From the NCBI GenBank assembly GCA_029964075.1, contig CM057147.1, positions 16,265,513-16,329,512 on the forward strand: a stretch of 64,000 nt of DNA, read 5' to 3'. Positions 22,690 through 34,812 of this stretch are shown in pieces. Source of the stretch: Patiria pectinifera. Lineage: Eukaryota; Echinodermata; Asteroidea; Valvatida; Asterinidae. Below the pieces are notes generated by a model, which worked only from the letters and a program-made list of their open reading frames with translations, had not been told where the DNA came from and did no database searches. The translations under genes and the position numbers were made by a program. Position 1 is the first letter of the stretch, and every line of letters starts with the position of its first letter.

Positions 22690-23635
22690 GCCATAAATAA
22701 AAACTCTCCAAAATACATAATGTTTTATCATGGAATTAACAAACATAGCACCATCTAGGACTATTGGCTTTATTCATCAGTCGGCCATGTTACATTGAAA
22801 GCGAGTTAAAATCTTCATTTTTGGAACTTGTGAATATAAATGAAAGCAACGACAAAGTTGATAACAAATTAATACCATTCTGCTCTGATGAATAATTTAC
22901 AATTTGTGATTAAACATACACTAATGTTTAAAGCCACATTTAAAAAAAACTTTGCAAGTGAGGCTTGGAATGCAAAAATAGTCTGGCACCATCCCATTCA
23001 ACAGTTTGCAATTTATAAAATACAGTTAGGGAACACGATCCAAAATGGCTTCCTCATTGAAGTGTCTTACTTCAATTAAAAATATACCAGAATGCACATT
23101 TGTCAAATCTGATAGTACATTCATTAGGCTTTATTTCCCTAGAACTTATAAACTATGTGTATTTTTGATCAGTTAAATGTACCCAAACAATCCTGTTGAA
23201 TAGTTGTACAACAAAAAGAATTTGCAACTTGGCCTGGTTTTGGCACATAAAAAATGAGATTGACATTTCAAAACACCATAACACAATTGCTTACAATTTT
23301 ATGTTACACAACAAGTACACAGATTACAAAAAGAGTCAAAAAGGCAGTGTATCACTCTTATTAATCCTCTGGTTATACTCCCATGAGGAAGATTTGATTT
23401 AGGTCTTAATCTACCAAGTTAATCTACAAGGGAATATATTCATAGATGCCAACAAAAGACCTTAAAAAAACAAGGTATAACAAAACAATTTTCACATGAT
23501 GGGGTGTGAAATAGTGTAACGAAATTGCCTCCAATTATTTATTAGGGCACATTTTGTACCCCATACACTGTATGAAACATCTAACATATTTTAAGTGTCC
23601 GTTGGCACAAATTTACATTTGACCATGTTAATTTT
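22690..23635. other. Intergenic, nothing recognised
   Basis: AT-rich sequence without long open frames, splice-site-supported exons or clear repeats. Confidence 0.5.
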
Positions 23636-24325
23636 GGATTGACCCATTAATTGTGCAGTTACAAGTACATGGAACAGTCCAAGTCGGTTGGCTAAAGATT
23701 AGCAGTTTACAGGTTAAGCTCAATATTGTTTGAAGTGACCTATATCTCTGTGGAATAACCCATTATTTGTGCAGTTATAAGTAAATGGAACAGTCCAAAT
23801 TGGTTGGCTAAAGATTTAATAGCAGTTTACAGGTTAAGCTCAATATTGTTGGAAGTGACCTATATCTCTGTGGAATAACCCATTATTTGTGCAGTTATAA
23901 GTAAATGGAACAGTCCAAGTTGGTTTGCTGAAGATTTAATAGCAGTTTACAGGTTTAGCTCAATATTGTTGGAAGTGACCTATATCTCTGTGGAACAACC
24001 CATTATTTGTGCAGTTATAAGTAAATGGAACAGTCCAAGTTGGTTGGCTAAAGATTAGCCTTTTACAGGTTAAGCTCACTTTTGTTTGAAGTGACCAATA
24101 TTTCTTTGGAATAATTTGTGCAGTTATAAGTAAATGGAACAGTCCAAGTTGGTTGGCTGAAGATTAACCTTTTACAGGTTAAGCTCACTTTTGTTTGAAG
24201 TGACCAATATTTCTGTGGAATAACCCGTTATTTGTGCAGTTATAAGTAAATGGAACAGTCCAAGTTGGTTGGCTAAAGATTAGCAGTTTACAGGTTAAGC
24301 TCACTATTGTTTGAAGTGACCATTT
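23636..24325. repeat. Minisatellite of about 114-120-bp units, six copies
   Basis: GTGCAGTTATAAGTAAATGG recurs near 23654, 23770, 23890, 24010, 24118 and 24234. Units also share AACAGTCCAAGTTGGTTGGC and TTTACAGGTTAAGCTCA. Non-coding. Confidence 0.85.
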
Positions 24326-25200
24326 CTCCCTCCTTGCTGAGGCAGAGAGCAAGTTTGGATGGTCTTTTGTTATTGTATTAAGCTTCTCTTGACATGCTCT
24401 AGCCTGGCATGATTTGAGTCATTAGCCTCATTCCAGAAGGATTTTCTTAAGCCATATAAAAACTATGGCGCAAGTAGTTTCAATAGTGACATTTTTTACT
24501 GGGACACGCCTGGAGAGCATACACAGAGCTGTTAGATGTTCTTGCTGTTTCCTTTCTTTCTGTAAGTAAGTCTTGTATTTCCTTTTTAAATTATGGGTCC
24601 AATCCAGCCATTGCTTTTCTCTTGATTTGCATGTTTCTTGTGCATGTGGTCGGTTTATATGTTTGGTAGGTCTTTTTCTGGGGGAGGGCGTCACCTTGGA
24701 CTGGGGCTGTTTTGTTTGTTTCACGTTTAAAATCAAGTTGAAATTGGCTAACATGTACAACCAATATACTGGTCGGGAAGACTCGTTGAGTCCTGTGTAG
24801 CAGCAGGAAGCAACTAGTCAGTTTATAGGCCTAACCCAACGTTAGGTCAATAGGCCTAACGCCAACGTTCCAACCATTGCTGAAACCCACGTAATTTCTA
24901 CTGAGCATGTGCACACAACAAATACAATACACACAACCTGGTTTCCAATAATACATGAACACCAGCGTCTTTCTTATTCTTCTACGCGCATGCCCCAGCG
25001 TACACATAAGTACTACATCATGCCTTTCACATCTTTTATTTTTATCCCTACCACTTCCGATTCAAACCTCCCTTGACGTGCGTGCACAAGCAGTTATGTC
25101 GAAAATCAATAAGATTTCTAAACAGCACCCCAAAACATGAGCGCAGCTTCATTCCCGGCTGATTGCCACTCCCTAAGATTATGGCTCTATTTTCTCAGAC
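24326..25200. other. Intergenic, nothing recognised
   Basis: No supported exon. Short open frames exist but show no domain and no conserved composition. Confidence 0.45.
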
Positions 25201-25204
25201 CCCA

Positions 25205-26464
25205 CGAAGCAATTTGTTGTCAACTTGGCTACATCTATAAACTCCAACGCCGGATACGTCATAGCTGCCTTACTGACAGAAACCTTGTTTGTGTTGAGTT
25301 TATCCTCTAATCTGCACACCTTCAACAATTTCAGTCTCGTGCCCAACGTCTACACCATGTTTGTAGGACCCCCCTCTACCGGAAACTCTCAGGCGATCAG
25401 AATAGGTGTGTCATCTCCACTACACCAACTAATACAAGACAAGGAACTGATTTTGTTTATCATTGAACGCGCTACACCTTCTGGTATTTTGAAGAAACTT
25501 TCCACAGACAAGCAAGGACTCCTACTTTCACCTGAAATTTACGATGTACCATTCGACTGTGTAAATCAGATGACGCCATGAAAACGCCGACATATCACTT
25601 CTCTGTGAACTGTTTTCCGGTGAGGGAGCTTCAATTACCATGGCAACACATCTTACCCGGTACGCCATTTTCAATCTTAGGCTCCACCCAACTACAACCC
25701 CTAGCAAAACTACTGACACTCACGGACGAAGGACAATGTTTACTGGACCGCTTCTTGCTACTCATACCACAACGCTTCCGGTTCAACCCCGGATGAAAGA
25801 TTACGAGCTAGCCAATATATCTCCAACCAAGCAATATCATCAATGGACGATTTCTTCAGCGCTCTGTACAATTTACATAACACCCCCAAACTTACAATGT
25901 CCACAATGATGCTATCGAACTCTTGAAGAAATGGAACACAGAACTCATGACTTTATTTTCATCTTAGGCCATTTTCCATCTTAGGCTCCACCCAACTACA
26001 ACCCCTAGCACTCATGAACGAAGGACAAGGTTTACTGGACCATCATACTGCAATAATGCTTCCGGCCGACGCCGGATGAAAGAATACCAGCTAGCCAGTA
26101 TATATCCAACCAAGCAATATCATCAATGGACAATTTCTTTAGCACTTTGTATGATTTACACAACACCCCCAAACTTACAGCTTCCACAATGATGCTATCG
26201 AACTCTTGAAGGAATGGGACACAGAATTCATAACTTCACTAAACGAGGCTATCAAGTGTGGTGCTGTCCCGCCAAAGTCTAAACAAATTGACATTGTTCA
26301 ACGTATAGCTCTGGCTATACACGTCAAAGACAATCTCTTGCAACAGCTACTAGCCGGCGAACAGCCATCCAAGCCAACGGCTAGCATCGGAAGAGAAACA
26401 CTTCAGAAAAAAGCCTTCCTACTAGTCAACCACTGTGACATGCAGAAACAAGTCATCGTTCAGG
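25205..26464 (+). pseudogene. P-loop ATPase-like (DUF3987-like) gene remnant
   Basis: Open frames at 25225-25581 and 25578-25796 and the block ending 26464 read as pieces of one protein. The first has NAGYVIAALLTE and a Walker-A-like FVGPPSTGNSQAI in which the usual Lys is Asn, then LLLSPEIYDV. The second has TPFSILGSTQLQPLAKLL and LLDRFLLLIP. The third has KSKQIDIVQRIALAIHV and ends at a GTAAAT donor. I associate this order with DUF3987-like proteins of metazoan repeats; this is from memory and uncertain. Frameshifts, the lost Lys and an internal duplication mark it as dead. Confidence 0.45.
25665..26221 (+). repeat. Internal tandem duplication within the ATPase-like remnant
   Basis: The stretch 25665-25947 is repeated, with deletions, at 25970-26221 (shared TCTTAGGCTCCACCCAACTA and ATGATGCTATCGAACTCTTG). 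Confidence 0.7.
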
Positions 26465-26754
26465 TAAATATTTCTACACTGTATTTGTTATTAATTTCGG
26501 TTCTTACTCTCCCAATGTCAGGCATGCATGGCCACCAACTTCAACTCCCCTTTTCCATAATAGGATCAAGTAGACTTTTTAGCAATCCTGTATTAAGAAT
26601 CTTGCTTACTGTTTTCTTCAAGTACTGGACTAGTACTACGCAAAGATGCAATCAGCTGACAAGTCATGAGTATTTGTTTAATTCGCCTGTTCTGTATTTT
26701 TGGTGTTTGTATTCTATAGATATTTTTGGCTTGGCATCCATCAGTTTCCGTTGA

Positions 26755-27262
26755 GAGAAGTGCAAAGGGTGAGAGATTGTGTTGTAGAAAGTAGACTGGA
26801 AGACCCAGCGCTATTGTCGGAGGGCCTGTCTGCCGATCTCGATTTGTGTTCAGCACTACTGAATATTTTGCGTCCCATCCCAGCTCAACAAGATAGTTCC
26901 AGGCCTACCTCCAGCAGCTCTTGTTCAACCTCCAGCTCCTCTTCGACCAATGTATCCAACTCCAATTCTGACAACATTTCGACACTTTTCAGTCCACCAG
27001 TATTGTACTGTATTAATTGTGACAAGCACCTAACAAGACACCATCCCATCACAAGAGTGAAGTACTTTACGTTACGTGGCTTACAGTGGGCGAAGAAAGT
27101 AACTCTGAGGTGCCGTTCGTGCAAGATCGTTTACAATTGGAACGAGTACGGCAGCGACTCAACTTATTGGCAGCTTTACGAAGGGGAACGACGGCCAGCC
27201 ATTGAGGCTAATGATTCTGTATTCTTCAGTAGGGAGTCGTTTGACTTTCAGTGCTGCCTTGC
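26755..27262 (+). pseudogene. CxC5-like cysteine-cluster ORF, copy 1 (5' truncated)
   Basis: The frame from EVQRVRDCVVESRLED to FDFQCCLA is open to a GTAAGT donor at 27263, but the start present in copies 2 and 3 is missing. Unrelated sequence joins at about 26755. Cys pattern: CINC, then about 29 residues, then RCRSC, followed by YNWNEYG, YWQLYEGERRP and IEANDSVFFSRE. This resembles the CxC5 cluster found beside KDZ transposases; the family call is from pattern recognition only. Confidence 0.5.
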
Positions 27263-27799
27263 GTAAGTACCTGATTATATATGCTGCAAAATCATCATGT
27301 TATTATGCATGATGTGCCTACAGTCATGACAGTTGTTTCCCTCCCCCCAATGCACCCAATCCACCCCTCCTGACCATTTGACAGGCGTCACTAATGCAGT
27401 TAGACTTGGAGTTTAGATTCGTGAAGCCCATAAGTAGACTATGATTCGAGGCAATCCTTGATTTGTTACAATTTGAAATAACGGTAACACTTCACAGAAT
27501 CTCTGAATGTATTAGGAAAATGATTTGCTCTAAAAAAAAAACGACGAGTCCAATTTTTTTGGTCCCATATGTTGCATGGTATACAGTTGACTTTGCCCTT
27601 CGACATATGGACAGCAGACAACCAATATTGCGTCTACAAGCACGTCAACACATAACCTCATTAGGAGAAGAAGGTCCAACCACCCTCAAACAACTGTCTG
27701 CATCTCTACGCCGTTCACCAGGTATACAAAGCATCAACCTTACTATTTACATAGTATTGTACTGTTTACATTGTATACAAGGATACAATGCATTGGCCC

Positions 27800-28680
27800 A
27801 CTGAGGCTTCAAGATCATATCACAGAGAACTTGGGAGTTGTGCCATTCGTTTGGCAAGAAGGGAAAAGGTTCAGGGAATCTTGTTAATACCCCATGTGTT
27901 TGCTCACTTGGGCTTCAAGATCATGTCACAGAGACAACTTGGGAGATGTGCCATTCATTTGGCAAGCAGGGAAAAGGATCTTGGAATCTTGTTCGTACTT
28001 GTTCAACATCCAAGCAAACTCAGATCATATTCAAGAAGGATACAAAGTGTTTGCTTGCCAAGGCTTCAAGATCATATCACAGAGACAACTTGGAAGATGT
28101 GCCATTCATTTGGCAAGCAGGGAAAAGGTTCAGGGAATCTTGTTCATACCCTAACATCAAAGTGAAGTTGGATACTATTCAAGGAAACAATGCGTTTGCC
28201 CACTGAGGCTTCAAGATCATATCACAAACACAACTTGGGAGTTGCGCAATTCCTTTGGCAAGCAGGGAAAAGGTTCAGGGAATCTTGTTCGTACTTGTTC
28301 AACATCAAGTGAACTCAGATCATATTCAAGAAGGATACAAAGCGTTTGCTTGCCAAGGCTTCAAGATCATATCACAGAGACAACTTGGAAGATGTGCCAT
28401 TCATTTGGCAAGCAGGGAAAGGTTCAGGGAAACTTGTTCATACCCCAACATCAAAGTGAACTCGGATAATATTCAAGGATACAATGCGTTTGCCCACTGA
28501 GGCTTCAAGATCATATCACAGACACAACTTGGGAGTTGTGCCATTCCTTTGGCAAGCAGGGAAATGGTAAAGGGAATCTTGTTCAACTATCCAAGCAAAC
28601 TCAAGTCATATTCAAGAAGGAAACACTGTGTGTGTCTGCCGAGGCTTCAAAATCATATCACAAACGCAACAGGTCAAGGA
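27800..28680 (+). repeat. CTTCAAGATCATATCACA tandem array, block 1
   Basis: Units share AGGCTTCAAGATCATATCAC, TTTGGCAAGCAGGGAAAAGG and TTCAGGGAATCTTGTTC. Unit length alternates between about 106 bp and about 148 bp types. Long open frames occur in all three forward frames, so they are not evidence of a gene. Confidence 0.75.
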
Positions 28681-28732
28681 AAGGCATCAATGGAGTTCGT
28701 AGACTAGCCGAGTGTAAAGGCTCTTACATATA

Positions 28733-29216
28733 AGAATGACAGTTGCATTCTAGATGGCAAGCCAAATCAGCTTCAGTTTTAAAAAACGAGGGGCGGTTTA
28801 ACATGTTCTATTTGTGGTATACATGAAGAACGGGTTTCATGCGATGCAAGAAAAGTATGGGAGCATGCCAAGGATGAACTGCTCCTAATATATCATGGTA
28901 GGCACACGTGTACGGCCAAACAGAGGCCGGTATCAAGAAAAACCCTTGCAAAGGCAATAGAGACCAATCCAGGCATTCCACCGAGTAAGTTAGTAGTTAA
29001 TGAAATGTCAGGACTACTTTCAGAAAGCACCATAGACTGGGGAAGGACTGAATCCCTTGCAGACCAGTATGCAAACATGAAAAGAATGCATAATTCAAAA
29101 GCAGACATGAAAGAGGAAGACAACCCCCATGGCCACAGCTTTGATGCTGTCTGTCATCTAAAGCAGGAGGCAGAAAAAAAGACAAATTCCTCATCTCCAA
29201 ATTAACAATCAGCAAA
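28733..29216 (+). pseudogene. Zinc-finger/MULE-like N-terminal fragment, copy 1
   Basis: Carries the same protein as the intact frame at 34813-35421 but with a stop after LQF and a broken end. Recognisable pieces: CSICGIHEERVSCDARKVWE, KAIETNPGIPPSKLV and HSFDAVCHLKQEA. Confidence 0.55.
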
Positions 29217-29423
29217 TGAACAATGGCAAACCAACGTATGTACGTCTCAGAAAGAAGGGAGAACAACGTGAGAAAGCTGCCTTCTGCAATGACCTGCGGA
29301 CTCCAACTGAATCTGCCAAGGGGAACGCCTGATGTGAAGGTTAAGGAATGCCTAAGCTCTCCACATGATATGCAGGGCACATTACGGACATGACTGACTA
29401 GTAAAGTTCTGTTCAGGGCGAGA

Positions 29424-29596
29424 TGCTATCAACATCAACTCAGTGCTGTAGTTTGTGACAGGAACAAACAAAATCAAACCTCTTGGATTCGAGCGTCTGA
29501 TCAAGATCACCTTTTTTCCCCGTCTCAGGAAGGAAGGAGAACAATGTCAGAAGGCTGCCTTCTGCAACGACCTGCGGACTCCAACTGAATCTGCCA
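29424..29596 (+). pseudogene. HECT-domain-like fragment, copy 1a
   Basis: Frame reads FVTGTNKIKPLGFERLIKI, resembling the FVTG...PPLGF segment near the end of HECT E3 ligase domains. A stop precedes the FVTG block and the catalytic Cys region is absent. Confidence 0.45.
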
Positions 29597-29697
29597 AGGG
29601 GAATACCTGATGTGAAGGTTAAGGAAAGCCCAAGCTCCCCACATGATATGCATGCACATTACGGACATGACTGACTAGTAAAGTTCTGTTCAGGGCA

Positions 29698-29808
29698 GAC
29701 AATATCGCCATCAACACAGTATTGGAGTTCGTTACAGGGGCCAACCAAATTCCACCCCTTGGATTCGAGCGACTGATAAAGATCGCCTTTTTCCCTGTCT
29801 CAGGAAGA
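29698..29808 (+). pseudogene. HECT-domain-like fragment, copy 1b
   Basis: Frame reads INTVLEFVTGANQIPPLGFE followed by LIKIAFF, a clearer version of the same HECT segment. It is directly followed by the hairpin MITE at 29849. Confidence 0.5.
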
Positions 29809-29848
29809 ACGTCGTGAGAAGGTTGCCTTCTGCAATTCCCTCTTTTCA

Positions 29849-30017
29849 CACTCCACCATTGGGCATGCAGAGCCTCGATCTGACAACTTTACACAATAAA
29901 AATAGCCGGTTCAGTGATCTGAACCCCAACACGGGAATCACTGAACCGGCTATATTTATTGTGTAAAGTTGCCAGATCGAGGCTCTGTGTGCCCATGGCG
30001 GAAGTGTGAAAAGAGCG
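29849..30017. mobile_element. Hairpin MITE in array unit 1
   Basis: Same ~80-bp arms and loop as the solitary copy at 22107-22286, with a few substitutions. Confidence 0.85.
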
Positions 30018-30234
30018 AATGACCTTTGGACTCCAACTGAATTTACCAAGGGGAATGTCTGATGTGGCTCGGCCTACTGGGGATGAAGAGGATTAAGTAG
30101 GTCATGACTGTGTAGGTCAACCAAACGCCTCATCTTAAGGGTTATACGATCGTAAATATGTTCAAAGAATTGGATTATCATCCTTACAGGCTGCACGTGA
30201 CATACGAGTCCCCAAACGTCTATTCGTTCTCAAG

Positions 30235-31013
30235 TTATGTATGCAATATTTCTTGTGTGTGACATTCCGTTCTTGACGTTATCCGCCCACGACATGTGTG
30301 ACACGTACGATGCAACAAATTGCAAGGTTTTAATTGATGGTTAAAAACTTTAATGTACATGGAAACATTGTGCTTACCTTTCATCTCGTCGTAGCATAGC
30401 CAGGAGTATTTCTCCATCAGAATGGAATCGCAACCGGAATCCCGGTGTTTTCCTTTTTTCGCGGCAGGCAATTTCCTTTTCGGTGGCGACACACATGTCG
30501 TGAGCAGACAAAACAGTGAAAAGGAAAGGCTTTGATTGATCAGCAAGTAAACCCACAAGGTCGTGATGGGAACACTTCGCCTTTGGTGGTGGGACAGTAC
30601 TTGGTGAAGGCACAGTTCCCGCTTGCCCCACACAGGGGGCAAGTGGACACCCGCAGAATCAGGCAAGTAATCTTGCAAACACCAGCAAGTCTATCCAAAG
30701 ACAGCAAGTCTATCAAAAGACAGCACTCAAATCCAATCCACAGTTGACCATTTGGGGTAACATATGGGACGGCGTGAACTGACCGTTGTATCGTGTAGTC
30801 TACATACACGTCGACACGAAACTGAGCATGCGCATAAGAGCCTTCGATGTTAAATCTGGTTTCCTGCTCATAATGCATGCTCTTAATACATATGGCGGGA
30901 ACACAGTCTAAATAATAAGTACCAGGGACGCAGTCCGCATCACAATGTACTTTCCTTTCATTGGTTACCAGCGTCTTATTATCCGTCGCGCGGCATGAAT
31001 CATCGCGTGTCAT
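30235..31013 (-). pseudogene. Possible divergent minus-strand gene fragment upstream of the CxC5 ORF
   Basis: Minus-strand frames are open for over 100 codons (30540-31013 and 30235-30678), and a consensus donor (AAAG|GTAAGC) lies near 30378. The predicted CPLCGASGNCAFTKYC has a zinc-binding look. The same frames are kept in the second copy (36324-37083). No family recognised; it may be promoter or UTR sequence instead. Confidence 0.25.
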
Positions 31014-31136
31014 TCTGTCTTCATCATGCTTCTCTCGTGCTCGTAGATTCGTATCTCATCTTCTGGGTTTTTTCAAAGTAATTTCATTCTTAGATTATCA
31101 ATTATTTTGATTACTCCTTCCTTTCCTTACGATGCC

Positions 31137-31829
31137 ATGTCTAAGAAGAAGAAATTAGATGTCTTTGCTTTCTTGACAGACTTACGCCATAAGGACAGTG
31201 TCATTTCAACGTATTTAACGGCCAGGAATCCCCTGCTGAGTAACGTGGCAAACTTCGCCAAGGCGAAAACGCTGTCTGTCTCTGACAAACTTTCTCTATT
31301 GGTTGCGAAATTTTCATTTGAAGAAGTGCAAAGGGTGAGAGATTGTGTTGTAGAAAGTAGACTGGAAGACCCAGTGCTATTGTCGGAGGGCCTGTCTGCC
31401 GATCTCGATTTGTGTTCAGCACTACTGAATATTTTGCGTCCCATCCCAGCTCAACAAGATAGTTCCAGGCCTACCTCAAGCAGCTCTTGTTCAACCTCCA
31501 GCTCCTCTTCGACCAATGTATCCAACTCCAAGTCTGACAACATTTCGACACTTTTCAGTCCACCTGTATTGTACTGTATTAATTGTGACAAGCACCTAAC
31601 AAGACACCATCCCATCACAAGAGTGAAGTACTTTACGTTACGTGGCTTACAGTGGGCGAAGAAAGTAACTCTGAGGTGCCGTTCGTGCAAGATCGTTTAC
31701 AACTGGAACGAGTACGGCAGCAACTCAACTTATTGGCAGCTTTACGAAGGGGAACGACGGGCAAGCCATTGAGGCTAATGATTCTGTATTCTTCAGTAGG
31801 GAGTTGTTTGACTTTCAGTGCTGCCTTGC
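31137..31829 (+). pseudogene. CxC5-like cysteine-cluster ORF, copy 2 (frameshifted)
   Basis: Starts MSKKKKLDVFAFLTDL and continues as in copy 3 through the CINC...RCRSC cluster. One extra base after GERR (near 31760) shifts the frame and stops it. The donor GTAAGT after CCLA is still present. Confidence 0.55.
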
Positions 31830-32365
31830 GTAAGTACCTGATTATATATGCTGCAAAATCATCACGTTCTTATGCATTTGCCTACAGTCATGACAGTTGT
31901 TTCCCTCCCCCCAATGCACCCAATCCACCCCTCCTGACCATTTGACAGGCGTCACTAATGCAGTTAGACTTGGAGTTTAGATTCCTGAAGCCCATAACTA
32001 GACTATGATTCGAGGCAATCCTTGATTTGTTACAATTTGAAATAACGGTAACACTTCACAGAATTTCTGAATGTATTAGGAAAATGATTTGCTCTAAAAA
32101 AAAAAAAACGAGTCCATTTTTTTTGGTCCCATATGTTGCATGGTATACAGTTGACTTTGCCGTTCGACATATGGACAGCAGACAACCAATATTGCGTCTA
32201 CAAGCACGTCAACACATAACCTCATTAGGAGAAGAAGGTCCAACCACACTCAAACAACTGTCTGCATCTCTACGCCATTCACCAGGTATACAAAGTATCA
32301 ACCTAACTACCAGTATTTACATGGTATCCACTTTACAGGAAAAAAGGATACAATGCATTGGTCCA

Positions 32366-33500
32366 CTGAGGCTTCAAGATCATATCACAGAGAACTTGGG
32401 AGTTGTGCCATTCGTTTGGCAAGAAGGGAAAAGGTTCAGGGACACTTGTTAATACCCCATGTGTTCACTCACTTGGGCTTCAAGATCATATCACAGAGAC
32501 AACTTGGGAGTTGTACCATTCATTTGGCGAGCAGGGAAAAGGTTCAGGGAATCTTGTTCATACCCTAACATCAAAGTGAAGTTGGATACTATTCAAGGAA
32601 ACAATGCGTTTGCCCACTGAGGCTTCAAGATCATATCACAAACACAACTTGGGAGTTGCGCAATTCCTTTGGCAAGCAGGGAAAATGTTCAGGGGATCTT
32701 GTTCGTACTTGTTCAACATCCAAGTGAACTCAGATCATATTCAAGAAGGATACAAAGCGTTTGCTTGCCAAGGCTTCAAGATCATATCACAGAGACAACT
32801 TGGGAGATGTGCCATTCGTTTGGCAAGCAGGGAAAAGGTTCAGGGAATCTTGTTCATACCCCATATGTTCGCTCACTTGGGCTTCAAGATCATATCACAG
32901 AGACAACTTGGGAGTTGTGCCATTCATTTGGCGAGCAGGGAAAAGGTTCAGGGAATCTTGTTCATACCCTAACATCAAAGTGAAGTTGGATACTATTCAA
33001 GGAAACAATGCGTTTGCCCACCGAGGCTTCAAGATCATATCACAAACACAACTTGGGAGTTGCGCAATTCCTTTGGCAAGTAGGGAAAAGGTTCAGGGAA
33101 TCTTGTTCGTACTTGTTCAACATCCAAGTGAACTCAGATCATATTCAAGAAGGATACAAAGCGTTTGCTTGCCAAGGCTTCAAGATCATATCACAGAGAC
33201 AACTTGGAAGATGTGCCATTCATTTGGCAAGCAGGGAAAAGGTTCAGGGAATCTTGTTCATACCCCAACATCAAAGTGGCTCGGATAATATTCAAGGATA
33301 CAATACGTTTGCCCACTGAGGCTTCAAGATCATATCACAGACACAACTCGGGAGCTGTGCCATTCCTTTGGAAAGCAGGGAAATGGTAAAGGGAATCTTG
33401 TTCAACTATCCAAGCAAACTCAAGTCATATTCAAGAAGGAAACACTGTGTGTGTCTGCCGAGGCTTCAAAATCATATCACAAACGCAACAGGTCAAGGAA
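32366..33500 (+). repeat. CTTCAAGATCATATCACA tandem array, block 2
   Basis: Same unit types as block 1, in a different order and number. The end of this block (from about 33028) is repeated almost exactly at 34288-34760. Confidence 0.75.
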
Positions 33501-33633
33501 AGGCATCGATGGAGTTCGTAGACTAGCCGAGTGTAAAGGCTCTTACATATGAATGACAGTTGCATTCTAGATAGCAAGCCAAATCAACTTCAGTTTCAAA
33601 AAACGAGGGGCGGTTTAACATGTTCTATTTGTG

Positions 33634-34287
33634 AAGATGTGAAGGTTAAGGAAAGCCCAAGCTCCCCACATGATATGCATGCACATTACGAACATGACTG
33701 ACTAGTAAAGTTCTGTTCAGGGCAGACAATATCGCCATCAACACAGTATTGGAGTTTGTTACAGGGGCCAACCAAATTCCACCCCTTGGATTCGAGCGAC
33801 TGATAAAGATCGCCTTTTTCCCCGTCTCAGGAAGAACATCGTGAGAAGGTTGCCTTCTGCAATTCCCTCTTTTCACACTCCGCCATTGGGCATGCAGAGC
33901 CTCGATCTGACAACTTTACACAATAAAAATAGCCGGTTCAGTGATCTGAACCCCAACACGGGAATCACTGAACCGGCTATATTTATTGTGTAAAGTTGCC
34001 AGATCGAGGCTCTGTGTGGCCATGGCGGAAGTGTGAAAAGAGCGAATGACCTGTGGACTCCAACTGAATTTACCAAGGGGAATGTCTGATGTGGCTCGGC
34101 CTACTGGGGATGAAGAGGATTAAGTAGGTCATGACTGTGTAGGTCAACCCAACGCCTCATCTTAAGGGTTATACGATCGTAAATATGTTCAAAGAATTGG
34201 ATTATCATCCTTACAGGCTGCACGTGACATACAAGTCCCCCAACGTCTATTCGTTCTCAAGTTATGTATGCAATATTTCTTGTGTCT
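33634..34287 (+). repeat. Rearranged HECT/hairpin segment inside unit 2
   Basis: Corresponds to 35696-36345 (offset 2,062 bp). Its left junction interrupts the zinc-finger fragment after CTATTTGTG and its right junction enters the array at CTTGGCTTCAAG. It includes a HECT-like frame (33725-33835) and the hairpin MITE at 33876-34044. Confidence 0.7.
33876..34044. mobile_element. Hairpin MITE, second array copy
   Basis: Same structure as 29849-30017, nearly identical. Confidence 0.85.
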
Positions 34288-34760
34288 TGGCTTCAAGATC
34301 ATATCACAAACACAACTTGGGAGTTGCGCAATTCCTTTGGCAAGTAGGGAAAAGGTTCAGGGAATCTTGTTCGTACTTGTTCAACATCCAAGTGAACTCA
34401 GATCATATTCAAGAAGGATACAAAGCGTTTGCTTGCCAAGGCTTCAAGATCATATCACAGAGACAACTTGGAAGATGTGCCATTCATTTGGCAAGCAGGG
34501 AAAAGGTTCAGGGAATCTTGTTCATACCCCAACATCAAAGTGGCTCGGATAATATTCAAGGATACAATACGTTTGCCCACTGAGGCTTCAAGATCATATC
34601 ACAGACACAACTCGGGAGCTGTGCCATTCCTTTGGAAAGCAGGGAAATGGTAAAGGGAATCTTGTTCAACTATCCAAGCAAACTCAAGTCATATTCAAGA
34701 AGGAAACACTGTGTGTGTCTGCCGAGGCTTCAAAATCATATCACAAACGCAACAGGTCAA
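34288..34760 (+). repeat. CTTCAAGATCATATCACA tandem array, block 2b
   Basis: Almost exact duplicate of 33028-33500, offset 1,264 bp. Confidence 0.75.
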
Positions 34761-34812
34761 GGAAAGGCATCGATGGAGTTCGTAGACTAGCCGAGTGTAA
34801 AGGCTCTTACAT

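Larger units (their letters stand above)
26755..31106 (+). repeat. Segmental array, unit 1 (about 4.35 kb)
   Basis: Order of modules: CxC5-like ORF, a short downstream exon-like segment (27587-27721, acceptor ATACAG and donor GTATAC), the CTTCAAGATCATATCACA array, zinc-finger/MULE-like fragment, two HECT-like fragments, hairpin MITE, then a spacer of about 870 bp leading into the next unit. The same order recurs in unit 2 and, truncated, in unit 3. Confidence 0.75.

Noticed and set aside
27788-28500. Overlapping forward frames of 80-125 codons
   Set aside because: Products of a tandem array that lacks stops in all three frames; no frame is clearly preferred.
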